A stretch of 64,000 nt of DNA from Smallanthus sonchifolius. Taxonomy: Eukaryota; Streptophyta; Magnoliopsida; Asterales; Asteraceae. The notes below the pieces were generated by a model. It was given only the letters and a program-made list of their open reading frames with translations. It did no database searches and was not told the DNA's origin. The DNA lies in the NCBI GenBank assembly GCA_023525975.1, contig CM042034.1:21619501-21683500 (forward strand), in the 5' to 3' direction. Each line of letters opens with the position of its first letter. Position 1 is the stretch's first letter. Position numbers and translations under genes: made by a program. Positions 11,281-23,500 of this stretch are shown piece by piece.

Positions 11281-12682
11281 GCCCCTCGACTCAGTGGCGG
11301 AACTTTAACAGTTAAATTGTGCATGTGTGTGGGGGGGGTAAAAATACTACACATAAAAAAATCAAAATTTTTAGTGGATTTGTGGAACAGATTTAGACTT
11401 TTGATGTGGATTAGGAGAGACTTGTGGAACAGATTTAGGCTTTTGATGTGGATTAGGAGAGACCCAAACACTATAACTACTATGAAATAAAACTAGTGGG
11501 CCGAAATCAATACTTCTGATAAAAAAATGGGGACAAAACCAAAAATTTTATGGATTTGTGAAATGGATTACTATGGGCTCAAACAGTATAACTAATATGA
11601 AATAAACCTAGTAAGCTGAAATCAATACTTTTGAGCAAAAAAGTAGAAGGCAGGGCCCTCTAGCCCTTATTAAGTTCATCCCCTACCTCGACTGCAAAGA
11701 AGATTAAAATAAGTTGAAGCTTTTGGTCTCAATATTTAAGAGGTTTATAATTTTTAGTGTTTAACTTTGTTTAATTTTTAGAATTTGACAAGCTGAGCAA
11801 GAAATCAATATACATCGAAGAGTTTTTTTTCACTAAATGTCAGTCAAACTCTAATATATAGACTCTAATATATATGATCGTGTATTTTAAAAATCCTAAC
11901 AAAACTGTGTCCCATCATATTTACAAGTGTTATAATTCTAAGCAAAATATTTCAATTTTTAAAATCCGGTTTATATACCCAAACAAAAAGGGTGGGGGTG
12001 TTTATCCAACCGTGACGCAAATACTTATTACATGTGACATATCGACCGGTTCTGTCTTTTCCTTTTCTCCTTTATGGTTACGTAGAAACAAATAATGCAA
12101 GGGACAATAAATTTGTAGAATACAAATTATTTTAATATCTAGAATATTCGTCGCTTTTATAAATTTTCTTTCATTTAAGATTCCAAATTTATTTACCAAC
12201 AATTTATGGATTACTATTTGGAGTAGATACATATTTTGATTATGATTGGTAGTTGTTAGAATGGATTATCATAAGTTCTGGGAGTAATAATTATAAAAAA
12301 ACATTATAATAAGTTGGTATTGTTTTGCACTTATCTTCTTTGATTCCATTTCATCTAGTGTTTTCACATTATTCTTATTTTTTAAATATAAAATGCATGC
12401 TGGATAACTCATATGATAAAAATACTAAAATATTCAATATTTAATGAAAATAAATATGGATGACATATATAGATGGAGTAATATACTTAAACTTTAGTAT
12501 TTAAGTGGATTTTAATAAGTAGAAGTAATTTTTTATGTATCCCTCACAAATTCCCTTGTATTTCTTTCCTTTTTATATCCCAACAATAATCTAACAACTG
12601 GATTCCTTGAAACAAATGTTCTTTTAGAAACTATAAAAACTATATGGAAGTTGTATGTATAGTATCTTTTAAGTATATAATA
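11281..12682. other. Spacer, no gene recognised
   Basis: AT-rich with a two-copy tandem duplication of about 42 bp (ACTTGTGGAACAGATTTAG-type unit) around 11370-11460. Short open frames here have no recognisable domain. I see nothing else that can be named. Confidence 0.4.
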
Positions 12683-13069
12683 CTAGGTTAAAACCCATGT
12701 ATTACATGGATTGAATAAATAAAAATTGTTATAAAACATCAGTATCAATGAAGATTTATAAATTCTAAAAATATTATATAATTATTTTTTAAAAATATTT
12801 TATGAAAAGAATGAAGAAGTTTTCAAATTAAAAAAACAATGTTTATGAAAAAACCTATTTAAAAAAAATAAATAACGTTTTATAAAAGTAATTATAGAAA
12901 ATCATTATTATTTAATAGGAGAGAAATGTGGAAAGCAAAAATTATAAAAAAAAATAAAGAAAATTGTATAATTTTTAGAAGAGAGAGGCGGAAAAAAATG
13001 TTAAGGATTAATGTGTGAGTGACAAGTGTCCTTCTAAAACCTTTATTTATTATATAGTATAGATATAGA
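12683..13069 (-). mobile_element. Non-autonomous Helitron
   Basis: Read on the minus strand the element starts TC (TCTATATCTATACTATATAATAAA-like, preceded by A). It ends with a hairpin (CCATGTAATACATGG) and CCTAG followed by T. This is the Helitron plan: 5' TC, a 3' hairpin just before CTRR, and insertion between A and T without TSD. It is 387 bp and non-coding. A related copy is at 51038-51505 with the hairpin CCCGTGTAATACACGG. Confidence 0.7.
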
Positions 13070-13099
13070 TTAAATTAATAATATTTATTTTATTTTTTT

Positions 13100-13625
13100 A
13101 CTATAGGTTTAAAAACCCATAACAAGCTTAAATTCCAGTGTATTACACGGGTTAAATAAATAAAATGTTATATATTTACTAATAAAAAATTTTATTTTTA
13201 AAAACCCGTGTAATACACGGGTTGAATAAACCAGTATATTACATCGGTTGAATAAAATATAATGTAATTTGTTAACAAACACATTTGTCAAAATATGTTT
13301 TTAAAAAATGTAATTTGTCGTGACACTTATAAAATATGTTAAGTTAGTTTTAAAAATAATTTTTTTTTCAACTGAGTATTAATTTTTTAATTTAATTGAT
13401 AAATGTTAGTTAATATTAAGTTTATTTGATTGATGATATAATAACTATTTATAATTAAATAATAAGTATTCGTAATTAGATTTATTAATATAAAGATTAT
13501 TATTTAATATTAGAGATAGATAGAAAATCTAATATTTAATATGAGAGAGAGGCGAGAAAATAAAGATGAGAAGTAACCAGAGATTGACACGTGTCCTGAA
13601 GAGATTTTCATTTATTAGAGTAGTA
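13100..13625 (-). mobile_element. Degenerate Helitron-like repeat of the same family
   Basis: Contains two to three copies of the CCCGTGTAATACACGGG hairpin with GGTTGAATAAA, plus the GAGAGGCG and GACACGTGTCC blocks seen in the copies at 12683 and 51038. The ends are not clear, so this may be two overlapping insertions or an internally duplicated copy. Confidence 0.5.
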
Positions 13626-13704
13626 AGATTAACGTTTTTGACGATTTTACTATTTACTAATGAATTATGAAAAAAGAAAAGGTTTACTTAATGTAAGTAA
13701 ATAA

Positions 13705-14640
13705 CGAAATTACAAATTACGTGTTTTAAGTATTACCTAAATTTCAGCATACGTCATTTAACTAAGGAAATTACAGAAAACGTCTTTTATGTTTAAAAAA
13801 CTTTGCACGTTACGTCCTCTAGCCTAACGACTGTTAAATTTTACCGCTAAAGTCAAGTTATGTGCATAACACATAAGGGTATTTTCAGGGGCGGATCGGC
13901 TACCCCTCAACTTTTAAGCGCAGTGCAATTTTTTTTTTTTTTTTTACGGTTTATGTATCCGGTTACCCCTCAAAAAATTTTAAAAGCTCAACACTTCATA
14001 AAATGTCCAAAATTTTATAAAAAACCTAATTCTTAATAAAAAGTCCTCACATTTTATTAAAGGTTTTGAGGTATTGGATTTTAATAAAACCTCTGGGCTT
14101 TAGCCAGCTCAAATGTTTTATTAAAACTCAATGTCTCAAAGTCTCAAAGTCTCAATTCTCAAACCCAAGTTACCCCACACGGCCGACCAAGAAGAAAGAA
14201 AGAGAGCGGGAACTGTGAGAGTCAGAGATCGACCACTCGACCGGTCGCTCGACCTGAGTTGAGACCACCGCCGGCGGCGCTTCCGCCAAACCCTAGTCCT
14301 CTGCCTCGTCATTCGCATGTTACCGTCAAAAACAAAATTTGTTTACATGAAAATACGGTCAATTTTTTTTTTTCATTTACATGAAAGTACGGTGAAAAAA
14401 AAAATTCTGCTACCCCTGAACTTTTATTTTAGATCCGCCACTGGGTATTTTGGTCTTTTTACCGTAAAAATATTATTTCTATAAAGCCTAATTAATAGAA
14501 ACATATTACAAGAATAGTCATTTTATCATAAAAGAAGGAATCTTGATAATCTTTATAATTCGAATTAATACTTGTAAAACCTTGTACCAAGCCAAACAAG
14601 GATGAGAATTTATTCTTCATGTTCTTTATTAAATCTATAA
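13705..14640. mobile_element. MULE-like terminal sequence split by an hAT MITE
   Basis: The stretch 13705-13885 (AATTACAAATTACGT..., CGTCCTCTAGCCTAACGACTGTTAAATTTTACCG...) resembles the terminal repeat of the MULE at 33772-35162 and the pieces at 39420-39690 and 40755-40925. It continues after the hAT insertion at 14444 (GGTCTTTTTACCG). The opposite terminus was not found. Confidence 0.5.
13886..14443. mobile_element. hAT-type MITE, 8-bp TSD GGTATTTT
   Basis: Ends are CAGGGGCGGATC on the left and GATCCGCCACTG on the right, an imperfect terminal inverted repeat. The perfect 8-bp TSD GGTATTTT lies at 13878-13885 and 14444-14451, as expected for hAT elements. The 558-bp interior has a CCGCCGGCGGCG-rich patch (14225-14290) with AAACCCTAG that looks like a captured gene leader, but no domain is recognised. 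It has no transposase. Confidence 0.85.
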
Positions 14641-15200
14641 ACATAGCAAAACATAAAATGAAAGGAACAAGAAAAAACCTAAGACATTATTATCAATCTC
14701 ACGAGTAGTCCTTAATGGAGTGTTCCACCTACCATATAAAAAGTGAAGTGAGTGAAAGAAACAAAAAATCAGTCCCACGTCGCTTATAACAACAAAACTA
14801 GTAGTTTTACCCGCAGTGCGTTGTGGTGGCTTCAAAACGTACATTAACTAGAATTATCGCGTCACGCGGCGTGAAGCGGATCTTAAACGTTTGAGACGGT
14901 TAAAAAATATAGTAAAATACATTAAAAAAAAAACACATGAGTTTATGGATACTCGTTTAACCCTGAAAGAAAATGTAAAAAAACAAAAGAAACAAACCAA
15001 TATAAAAACTGTTTTGGTAACAATACCAAAGACCTAAACGCGTATTTAAGAGATCTAAGGATTAAAATATTAACTTCGTGATTGGGAAACATAAGTAATA
15101 CCAAAAGTACAAAATAAAGTAAATCCATGTTGATTTTAATTAAACGTAAATTAATGAAAAAAAATATTAACTAAATTAGTAAATAAATGGTAAAAAAAAA
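14452..15200. other. AT-rich spacer
   Basis: No gene recognised. A GC-rich CGCGTCACGCGGCG stretch directly after ACTAG near 14848-14875 resembles a second Helitron family's 3' end on the minus strand. The rest is low-complexity AT. Confidence 0.35.
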
Positions 15201-16760
15201 CATTACCTAGGGACTCGAACCTTTTAAATAAATAAAATAAAAATTAGTTAAACCTTTTAAATAAATAAATCATATATATTTTAGCGGAATCGATTTAAGG
15301 TACAACAAACAGATCAGATCTGGATTTCTTTCAGTGATCCGAATACACGCGTATAAACAATATTAAATAGACCAACCATATGGTGTTCAAATATTATACA
15401 TTTGACGATAACCAAATCTGAAACACCTTAGTACAACGAATGTCACGCTAGTTTACTCTTACACGAAACTTGCAGCAAAACGTCACACGTGTATGTAGAT
15501 GGAAACACCGATCTCGACAGCGAAGGTGGTCCGGCAAGGCAGCGACGGCGATGGCCGGTGGTAGGGTGGCGTCGTCGACCGAAGAGAGAGAGGGGGAGGG
15601 TTTTGAAAACCCTTTGGTGGCTAAGATTCTCAATTAAGTTTTAGGGTTAAAGTTAAGATTATATTTATAAACCAGTAATTTACAGACTGACTCCTGAGAT
15701 ATTAACAGTTAATACCCAATAATAATTAACTATTTAATTATTAACCGTTATATTTTACTAATTACTTATAATCAGTAAAATCTTATCTTTTAAATGTTTA
15801 ACAGATTTAAACATTTATTCTCCGTAAATAATAATTAATTAATCAGATAATTAATTATCTCAATCTTCGATAAATATTTCTCTAAATATTTATTCACCAT
15901 TTGTTATATTCATCGTTTGTGAACTATAATATTTAACAATAAACATTATATAATTATTCGTTGCCTAATGTGTAATTTGAATCGTACCTCGTTAGTAACG
16001 TTAACTTAATGTATGATCGAATATCATATATCCAACAATCTCCCACTTGGATGATTCATCAATTAATCGGTTCAACGTAGACAGTGGTGGACGCCTAGTT
16101 GCATCTCACTGCCCCTAGCAAGGTATGACGTATTTACAATCGTCAAACTATTTCCTTACGTACAAGTAACTTTTACTTTACCAATTCTAACAGTCCCAGT
16201 AAGCATATGTATCCTTTCTGTTTAGGGCATCCGTTAAACATGAGACATGGATACAATTCACTTCTCATATGACTATCAACTATTCTTGTTCTCGTTCTCT
16301 AATTCAAAGTGGTCTGAACAAACTACTCTTTAGTTTGAGCATGGCTATGCGTTTAACACCAGCTTGAATCAACGAGGGCGTCAGAATGTCCAACTCCTAA
16401 TTAAATAAAAACATAATTCCTTTGGCCACGTACAACTCCCACTAAACTTTAGATTACTCCTGATCATACCCTTATTACTGTCTGTTAAGGTACAACGTTA
16501 GATAAGATCAAATAACAAACTTCAGTCAGAGTTAGTTCTAGTAAGTGTCCCGGGTCGAGGATCGACAGATCTTACTTTTATTCAAAACATCTCAAGACAT
16601 TGATCCATGAAGATAATTTTGAAACGAGTTACGTCCAACAATTATTCTTTTAATTATGTAGGTCCCCGGGTGTCACGGATCGTCTCATATCATATTCTTT
16701 AATAACTATGCTTGTTTAATAAGTCGACATGATTAACTCATATAACGTATATTATATATA
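15200..16760 (-). mobile_element. Copia-like 3' LTR with polypurine tract (remnant)
   Basis: On the minus strand CAAGTGGGAGAT (16050-16039) is directly followed by TGTTGGATATATGATATTCG, the usual polypurine-tract-to-LTR junction of many plant Copia elements. The LTR therefore begins at 16037 and runs leftwards; its far end, near 15200, is not fixed. The part to the right (16038-16760) would be the 3' internal region and has no recognisable coding domain. The CG-rich stretch 15490-15600 lies inside the LTR. Confidence 0.5.
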
Positions 16761-16909
16761 GTACGACGGTAAAAAATAAAAACTGTGTAAAAGTTTAGTG
16801 ACAAATCTAAAAAAACATAAAAAAAATTGATGCGGTTACCTACATGCAATTTTTAATATTAGTAATAACTTGCAAATTGTGACATGAAATGTGGGTTTTT
16901 GACATTTAC

Positions 16910-17700
16910 GAGGGTGTTTGGGATTGCTTATTTAACTCCAAAATTGATTTTTGTTAAAAGTGTTTATTAACTTATGATTTTTTCAAATGGAGTTTTTTAA
17001 AAAGTGTTTAGATTAACTTTTATGGTGGAAAAAACCAATTAGTCAATAAGTTGTGTTTTTAAAAAGTGTTTAGCTTATATTGTTCATGTAAAATGACAAA
17101 AAAGGACATTATATATTTTAAATCATTTACTACTTTGAGGATGTTTGGGATTGCTTATTTACATATACTATTATATGTTTAACAATTTTTTTAGACAAAA
17201 AATATAATTAAAAAAAAGCAAATTATATAATATAAATTTCTTTTACAAATTATAATCTCTTGATTAGACCATAATAACATTACGTTCATAGAAATTGTAA
17301 ATAAATCACTAAAACACACCAAAATGATGTCATAGTACATTCATCCCCGCAATTCCATTATATCCGCGCAATGTTAAATGCTTCATCAAACCTACCGACA
17401 TTTCTAATAAAGTTATGGATCACCATCGATGCTATCACAATACTCACTTGGTGCTCGTACTTGTGATTATTTGGTATTTAGGGTAAAAAGATGGTGTGAA
17501 TTGATAATTTGATTCTCAAAAAGCCAAAATGAGGTTAAAAAGTCAGGTTTTTGTGTCTTTTAAAAAACAACTTTTTACCTTTTTTAAAAAACCAAAATAA
17601 AAAATACTTTTGTGTTTGTCAAACACTTTTTTAACTTGTTATCTTTTAAAAAAACCAATAAATCAATAAGTTATAAACAGCCTCATTCCCAAACACACTC
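16910..17700. mobile_element. MITE with GAGGGTGTTTGGG inverted ends
   Basis: The left end GAGGGTGTTTGGGATTGC and the right end (reverse complement GAGTGTGTTTGGGAATGA) form an imperfect terminal inverted repeat. A second copy of the left end at about 17137-17160 (GAGGATGTTTGGGATTGC) suggests a nested or duplicated terminus. The element lies just upstream of the ACD11-like gene, so it could affect that promoter. Confidence 0.5.
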
Positions 17701-17884
17701 TAAAATTATGTACAATAAACAACAAATAATATTACATTGTAATTATTTTCAAAACCCACACGTCTCCAATGATGTTTTAGAGTCTCATAGGCAAAAAAAA
17801 GACTCATTTGCCCCACCCCTACCCCACCCTTGTTATCTACAAAAAAAAAAAATATACAATAGTCGACAGCTCTAGCATCTTTAC

Positions 17885-17961
17885 ATATATATGTTATATA
17901 TATATATATCGATCTTGAACCACGACAAGCTACAGAACCTCAGATAAGTCAACAGAGAGAG
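17885..17961 (+). promoter_or_regulatory. TATA-rich core promoter candidate
   Basis: A run of TATATA (17885-17909) sits about 50-75 bases upstream of the start codon at 17962, a suitable distance for a TATA box with a short 5' UTR. No transcript data support it. Confidence 0.35.
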
Positions 17962-20081
17962 ATGAAGAGAAGAAGAGAAACGGAGAAACAAAGCTCATCA
18001 GAGTTAAGATCCGCCATTGAAGAACTTTCTTTGTTAGATGCCATGAAGCTCAACCATCATCCTGTAGTTGCAGATGAACAAGAAAATGCCACTCATCTCC
18101 CCCTCAAACCCTTCCTTTCTCTTTGCAACTTCATTCTACATCTTCTTGGTATCTCCCTCTCTCTCTATATATATAAGATTTAAGTTTATATTGTAGTGTT
18201 TTTAAGTGAAGAACATGATGAGAAGGGTCATAAAGTTTGATTAAGGTTGTGTTTTTTTATTGGTTGATTGCAGATAAGATAGGGCCAACAATGGCTGTTC
18301 TGAGACAAGACATCAATCGGAACATACAGGTAATTAAACTTTGGAAGTTTGGTTGTGTTGTGGCCCCTTTTACTTTGTAACATATTCCATATCCAAAAAC
18401 TAAATAATGCACTCAAAAACTATAATATTGATCAACTTGGTAGTAAAATATTAGTGTAACTAAATGAAAATTTTGTATAGTTTTAATCTATGATTTGTAA
18501 CCAAAACAACAAATTTATCAAAAGTTCACAAATTACGCAAACCGATAAAAGTAATGACCAGTGTTTTCAGAATCGAACCGGACCGGCCGGTCGAAACGGG
18601 AACCGGACATATGGCAGGTCCGGTTATGTGTGGTTGAACCGGTTTTATTGAATCGACAGGTTTGGACCAGTGAACCGACCGGGTGGTCGGACCGGATTTC
18701 AAACCTTTTTTTTTGTATTTTTTCATTCAAAAGCTCATTTTCTTTTTGATTTATTATTTCAAGTTGCATATTTTATTTATTTAAACCTTTATATGTCATT
18801 AAAATTGGAAATTTACATTAAAAAAAACGTTTTTATATTTTATATCTATATAATTAGTTTTAATTTGTATATTATTTTTGATATCCGGATCTTAAATCCG
18901 ATCCAACCGGTCCGACCAGTGGACCTTTAAGACGGTCGGTTCACTATACGGGTCGGTTCATTGTCCGGTCCGGTTCTGTAAACATCGGTAATGAACTTGT
19001 TTTGTATTTATGTGTATTAAAATATTCCAATTTTGTAGATTTGAGAAAATTTAGAAACTCTAGACATAAGTGTTTCAAAATAGTAAAAAGAAAACCACCA
19101 CACTTCTCAATGCATGGAAAATAATATTTCAAAGACTAAAAACTCTCAGATCTCATAAATTTATGATAATTTATTGAATGTAGAACTGGAATCTTCATAA
19201 ATGTGAAGATTTAGATTTAAATATGAAAAAAAAACAATGTGGTTTAATTATGTTTGATATTTGACCCTTAGAGATTGGAGAAGATGCAAGAATCAGACCC
19301 TAAACTTTATTCAAATGTTGTGGAGATGCTTAAGAAAGAAGCAAGTGAAGGCACATCAAGAAAGGTTACTAGTTGTAGCAAAGCCTTCCTTTGGTTAACT
19401 AGGTAACTAATCAATTAATCCTTCTTCATAACATATTTGAATTGCCCATCAATATTATCCTAAACATAAATCATTTTTACAGATCTTTAGACTTTACAGT
19501 GAATCTATTGGAATTAATTGAAAAAGATACCGGAGTGGACATGGAACACGCCGTTGAAGAGGCATACGAATCGACTCTAAAACCATGGCATGGATGGATC
19601 TCTTCCACCGCTTATAGAGTACTGTTAGATTATATATATTGCTTCAATTCGATCCTTATACAGACAAAGTTTTCAAAATGGATAAAGATTAAAAAGTTAT
19701 ATTTGATGCCTAATATGTCACATTTAGGACCATGTTACATTTCATGTATTACAATACTAAGAAACAACACTTGCTTAAATCGGTATTTCAGGTAGCAAGG
19801 AAACTAGTTCCTGATAACAAAACCATGATTGAGATTCTCATATCTGAATCTAAAGACGAAGAAACGTTCAAAGATGACATAAAGACCTTCACCACCTTGC
19901 TTATACCGCTTCTAGATGACATACACGCAATTTTGGTGCGCTTCTTGTTGATTTTCACTGATCCCCTATTAATTTTGGGTTAATCTTCAAATTTCAACAC
20001 TTGATCCTTGATCAGTATATGTGTTTATATATATATATACTACAGGAAACCTACAGGTTGGACAGGCTGAAGGCGACTTAA
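17962..20081 (+). CDS. ACD11: ACD11-type glycolipid (ceramide-1-phosphate) transfer protein
   Basis: Six exons: 17962-18148, 18274-18329, 19272-19402, 19483-19618, 19792-19935 and 20046-20081. All introns are GT-AG and the phases agree, giving 229 residues. The protein is one GLTP domain. It has DKIGPTMAVLRQDI (from residue 63), which holds the Asp-Lys of the lipid-headgroup site, WLTR (122-125), and LKPWHGW (157-163) with the conserved His161. In Arabidopsis, ACD11 moves ceramide-1-phosphate and sphingomyelin-like lipids between membranes, and its loss triggers programmed cell death. The first 40 residues are variable and basic. Intron 2 carries an hAT-like MITE. It is convergent with the downstream endoglucanase gene. 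Family assignment is firm; orthology to ACD11 as opposed to a paralogue is inferred. Confidence 0.93.
18559..18987. mobile_element. hAT-like MITE in intron 2 of the ACD11-like gene
   Basis: Terminal inverted repeats CAGTGTTTTCAGAATCGAACCGGACCGG (left) and CGATGTTTACAGAACCGGACCGG (right, reversed) flank an AT-rich core. The near-perfect 8-bp TSD is GTAATGAC/GTAATGAA at 18551-18558 and 18988-18995. Both ends are dense in ACCGG/CCGGT. The insertion is between exon 2 and exon 3, in a 942-bp intron. Confidence 0.75.
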
Positions 20082-20525
20082 AGACTGATCTAAGAGGGCA
20101 ATGAGAACGGTTTAATATAAGAAATATTGTATATGCATACATAGATCATAGAATACTATCTAACACTGTTTGGAAAAGGTACATATGACAACAATTTCTC
20201 ATGTTTTACTAATATATGTTGTCATGTGTAACTTACCTTTTCCTCTACCAGTGAAACCCCATGCTAGTCTTGTGTAAATATACTTTCTTGTACATTTGTG
20301 CGCGATTGTAGAATATGTAATGCAAGTCGATTGGCGGATATAAAAGCAATCAAATAATATTTTCACAAGACTGAAAAGTCCATGTTTGAGATAATGTAAT
20401 AAATTGTGCAAGGATGTTAATACAAATCATCAAATTAACACTAAAAAATAATTTGTGCTAACAAACATTCAAAATTAACACTCTCATCATTACAACTGAA
20501 ATGGGTTATCAATGAGGTTGTGTGA
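20082..20525. other. Convergent 3' ends of two genes
   Basis: About 440 bp between the stop codon of the ACD11-like gene and the stop codon of the GH9 gene on the other strand. It should hold both 3' UTRs and polyadenylation sites. No other feature is seen. Confidence 0.5.
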
Positions 20526-23500
20526 TCAAATGAAATGAATATTGTGAAAGATTCCTGAATTATCTATACCTAATGCCTCTGCACCATTCATGCTTGAAGA
20601 GGAATGTGGAGGATCATGGAGTGCTATGAGCGCTGCAACTAGACCAGCGTTACTAGAAATGGTTGGTTCAGTGAACCACGGCTTATCCCTTTGGTCTAAG
20701 AACATATCATTCCAGTCGGGTCCTCGTACCATAGCTCCCAGAAGTTCATTGGGATTTGGGTTTTCCGAGTTCAACCATGTACTCCCTTCGGCACAAGAAT
20801 GCCATTGATTATCCCATGGGATTGAGGCACCCCTATGGTGTACATGTTTTGGGTAGTTGTTCCCATATCCTACCACATAGCTCATTTCCATGGGATTGTC
20901 TCCAAGTATGTAATTAACCTAAAATAACATGACAAATGAACTAGAAGTTAGACACTAGTAGAAAACATGTATATTTTCTACTAAAGTTTCCGACAAGTTA
21001 CTAACAAAAGAAATTTCCCACAAGTTAGCGATAACTTTCCTACAAAACAAAAACAAAAACAAAAAAGTAATCATAAGATTTTCTACAATTTTCTGACAAA
21101 TTTATTAAATAAGTTAACTTATTTATTTAATATAATCGTCGGAATATTGTGGGAAATTACCGAAGAAAGGCTTTTGTCGGAAATTAGTCGGGACTTTGTC
21201 GGAAAAAACATTTCCTACGGGGTTTTTCCAACAAGCACTTTTTGTCGGAAACTTGTCGCTAACGGCCAATTCCGACAAATTTCCCATGAAATCTGTAGTC
21301 GCAATTTTTTCATTTTTTTGGTAGTGAGGGGTCACTCATTACAATTATATGTGTTTATAGTTTGAGGGCCAAAAACATAATCAGCAAATGATCTGTTGTG
21401 TCCCGCTTAACATGTATCACTCTTTGTTTAAGAAGTTGAATTATGTTAATTAATTAGCACTTGCCTGAGACATAGAGAAATCCTGCAAATTTTCAACCGA
21501 AAAACTAGTACCATTAGTGCAACTGCTACTGGACTTGTGCAAAACCGCAAGATAGTCGCTATACAGTTTGCTAAGAAAGGAAGCCGTGGCGGCATACTCA
21601 AGGGGTGCATATTGATCCGGCTTTAGGAAGATCAGTCCACCTACTTGTAAGAAGAGAAAATGGTAAGCGTAGTCACACATTTTAAGCTTCATTAGACTGC
21701 ATTCAATATAGATCATACAGAATACCTTGCGTTTTATGCGTAGTATGAGACAAATACGAACACATGAGCGAGTCGACATTGTTATTTGATAATATGAAGG
21801 ATTCTTCATATGGATATCCAAGATCAATGAAGAATCTGAGCCTTGTTAACAAAACCTATATATAGATAAAAGGTTAAATATGTACCAAGAAAAACCCTAA
21901 TTGAACTTTGACATTTGAACTAAATCCCAAATGCAACATGATTCTTGTTTAAAGGATAAAACTGTCATCAAAATCATCTTGCATAAACAAATATAGGAAT
22001 TGGCTGGATTATATTAATCTTTCCTCAAAATTTCAAACAACTTATTCATGATCTTTAAGTAGGAAATTGATAGGATGGATCATAGAAGTTAAACATGTAA
22101 AATGGTTTTGGTTTCCGGATGAAATTGAATTCAAAATGGTTTCTAAGTAATTCACTAGTTGAGGTAGTGGATTCAAGAAACTCTGACAATAACCTGCTTG
22201 AGGTGGCAAGCCGAATACATTCGTTCACGTGACAAGTGGAGTAGGTGGGAATCTCTGCCATCCTCACCATTACATGGCAATCTCTTTGACTAGCGGATTC
22301 AGTTATCAGTCTCATCAATCTCTAGTCACCTCAGGGGGTTACTATTAGAAACTCTTGAAGGCTACCTGAACAAGTAGATTATACAGAAACCATTTTGACT
22401 TCGAATTTCATCCAAAAACCAAAACCATTTTCCTAAATCCCCTATATAATTAAAGTAAAAAAAAAATCAATAAAAGCCAATGATCCTACAAACACAGCAT
22501 TGATATAAATACATACCGTGTTAGCAGTGAACTTGTTATTCCAATAGAATACGCCTTTATCTACCGATGATTCTTCTTCTTCAGCTGAAACAAGATTTTC
22601 TGTAGCATATCTAAGATAGGTAGCATTGCCTGTGGCGAAAAATAACCAAGTCCCACCCCAAACTAACTCATCTTTGTACCCTGTTGAGTTATAGAACTCT
22701 CTTGCTTGTCCTCCACACTCATCTTTCGTTGTATACATACCTTGCACAAACCCAGGGTCTTCTTTTGTCACCATATCAAATAAATCCGTAGCGGTTTTGG
22801 TTAAATTAGTTGAGTATTTCTTGTCTTCATTGAACACTAATGATGCTGCTGAAAGTGCTGCAATGATCTCTCCAGCTAAATCCGAGGCTGTCTCGTCACA
22901 ACTAGAAACTGGCCTTTCATATCTCATATCCTCCGGTCTTTGCCAACAATTGACATCGTTATCAGTAGACGTTTTATTGTTCGATACGCCCCCTACCTTT
23001 AAAGAAAAAAACTTATGTGGGCAGTATGTTCCAATTGTTCTCATATAAAAAAAAATTACATGCAAAATACAACATTTACAACGTAATTTTATTAGATTTG
23101 TTAGTAATGATAAGGTATATAAAATACTCTACAAGATAAATTTCAAACCACATTTCATGAATATCTTATGATTAATACCTAGTAAACTAGTAATTATTTG
23201 AATTTTATTTGGGATAATTCCCAAAATGAACATTCTACTTTTCACATTTCTAAAAACGAACTTTGAAATTTCAGCTCCATAAAATAAACATGCCAAAAAT
23301 CGCCGTAATTTTCATCTAATGAGCCGAAATCGCCCACGATTTCACCATAATTGATTGTTTTCGCCGTAATTTGATTGATTTTTCGCCGGAAAACAAACAT
23401 CCAATTTTGCCAGAATCTTTATTTTTTAACGGATTTTCGTAAAAAAGGTACACATGTCTAGTCCCTAAGTTATTCACGTGTCCACGATGTCGCCCCATTT

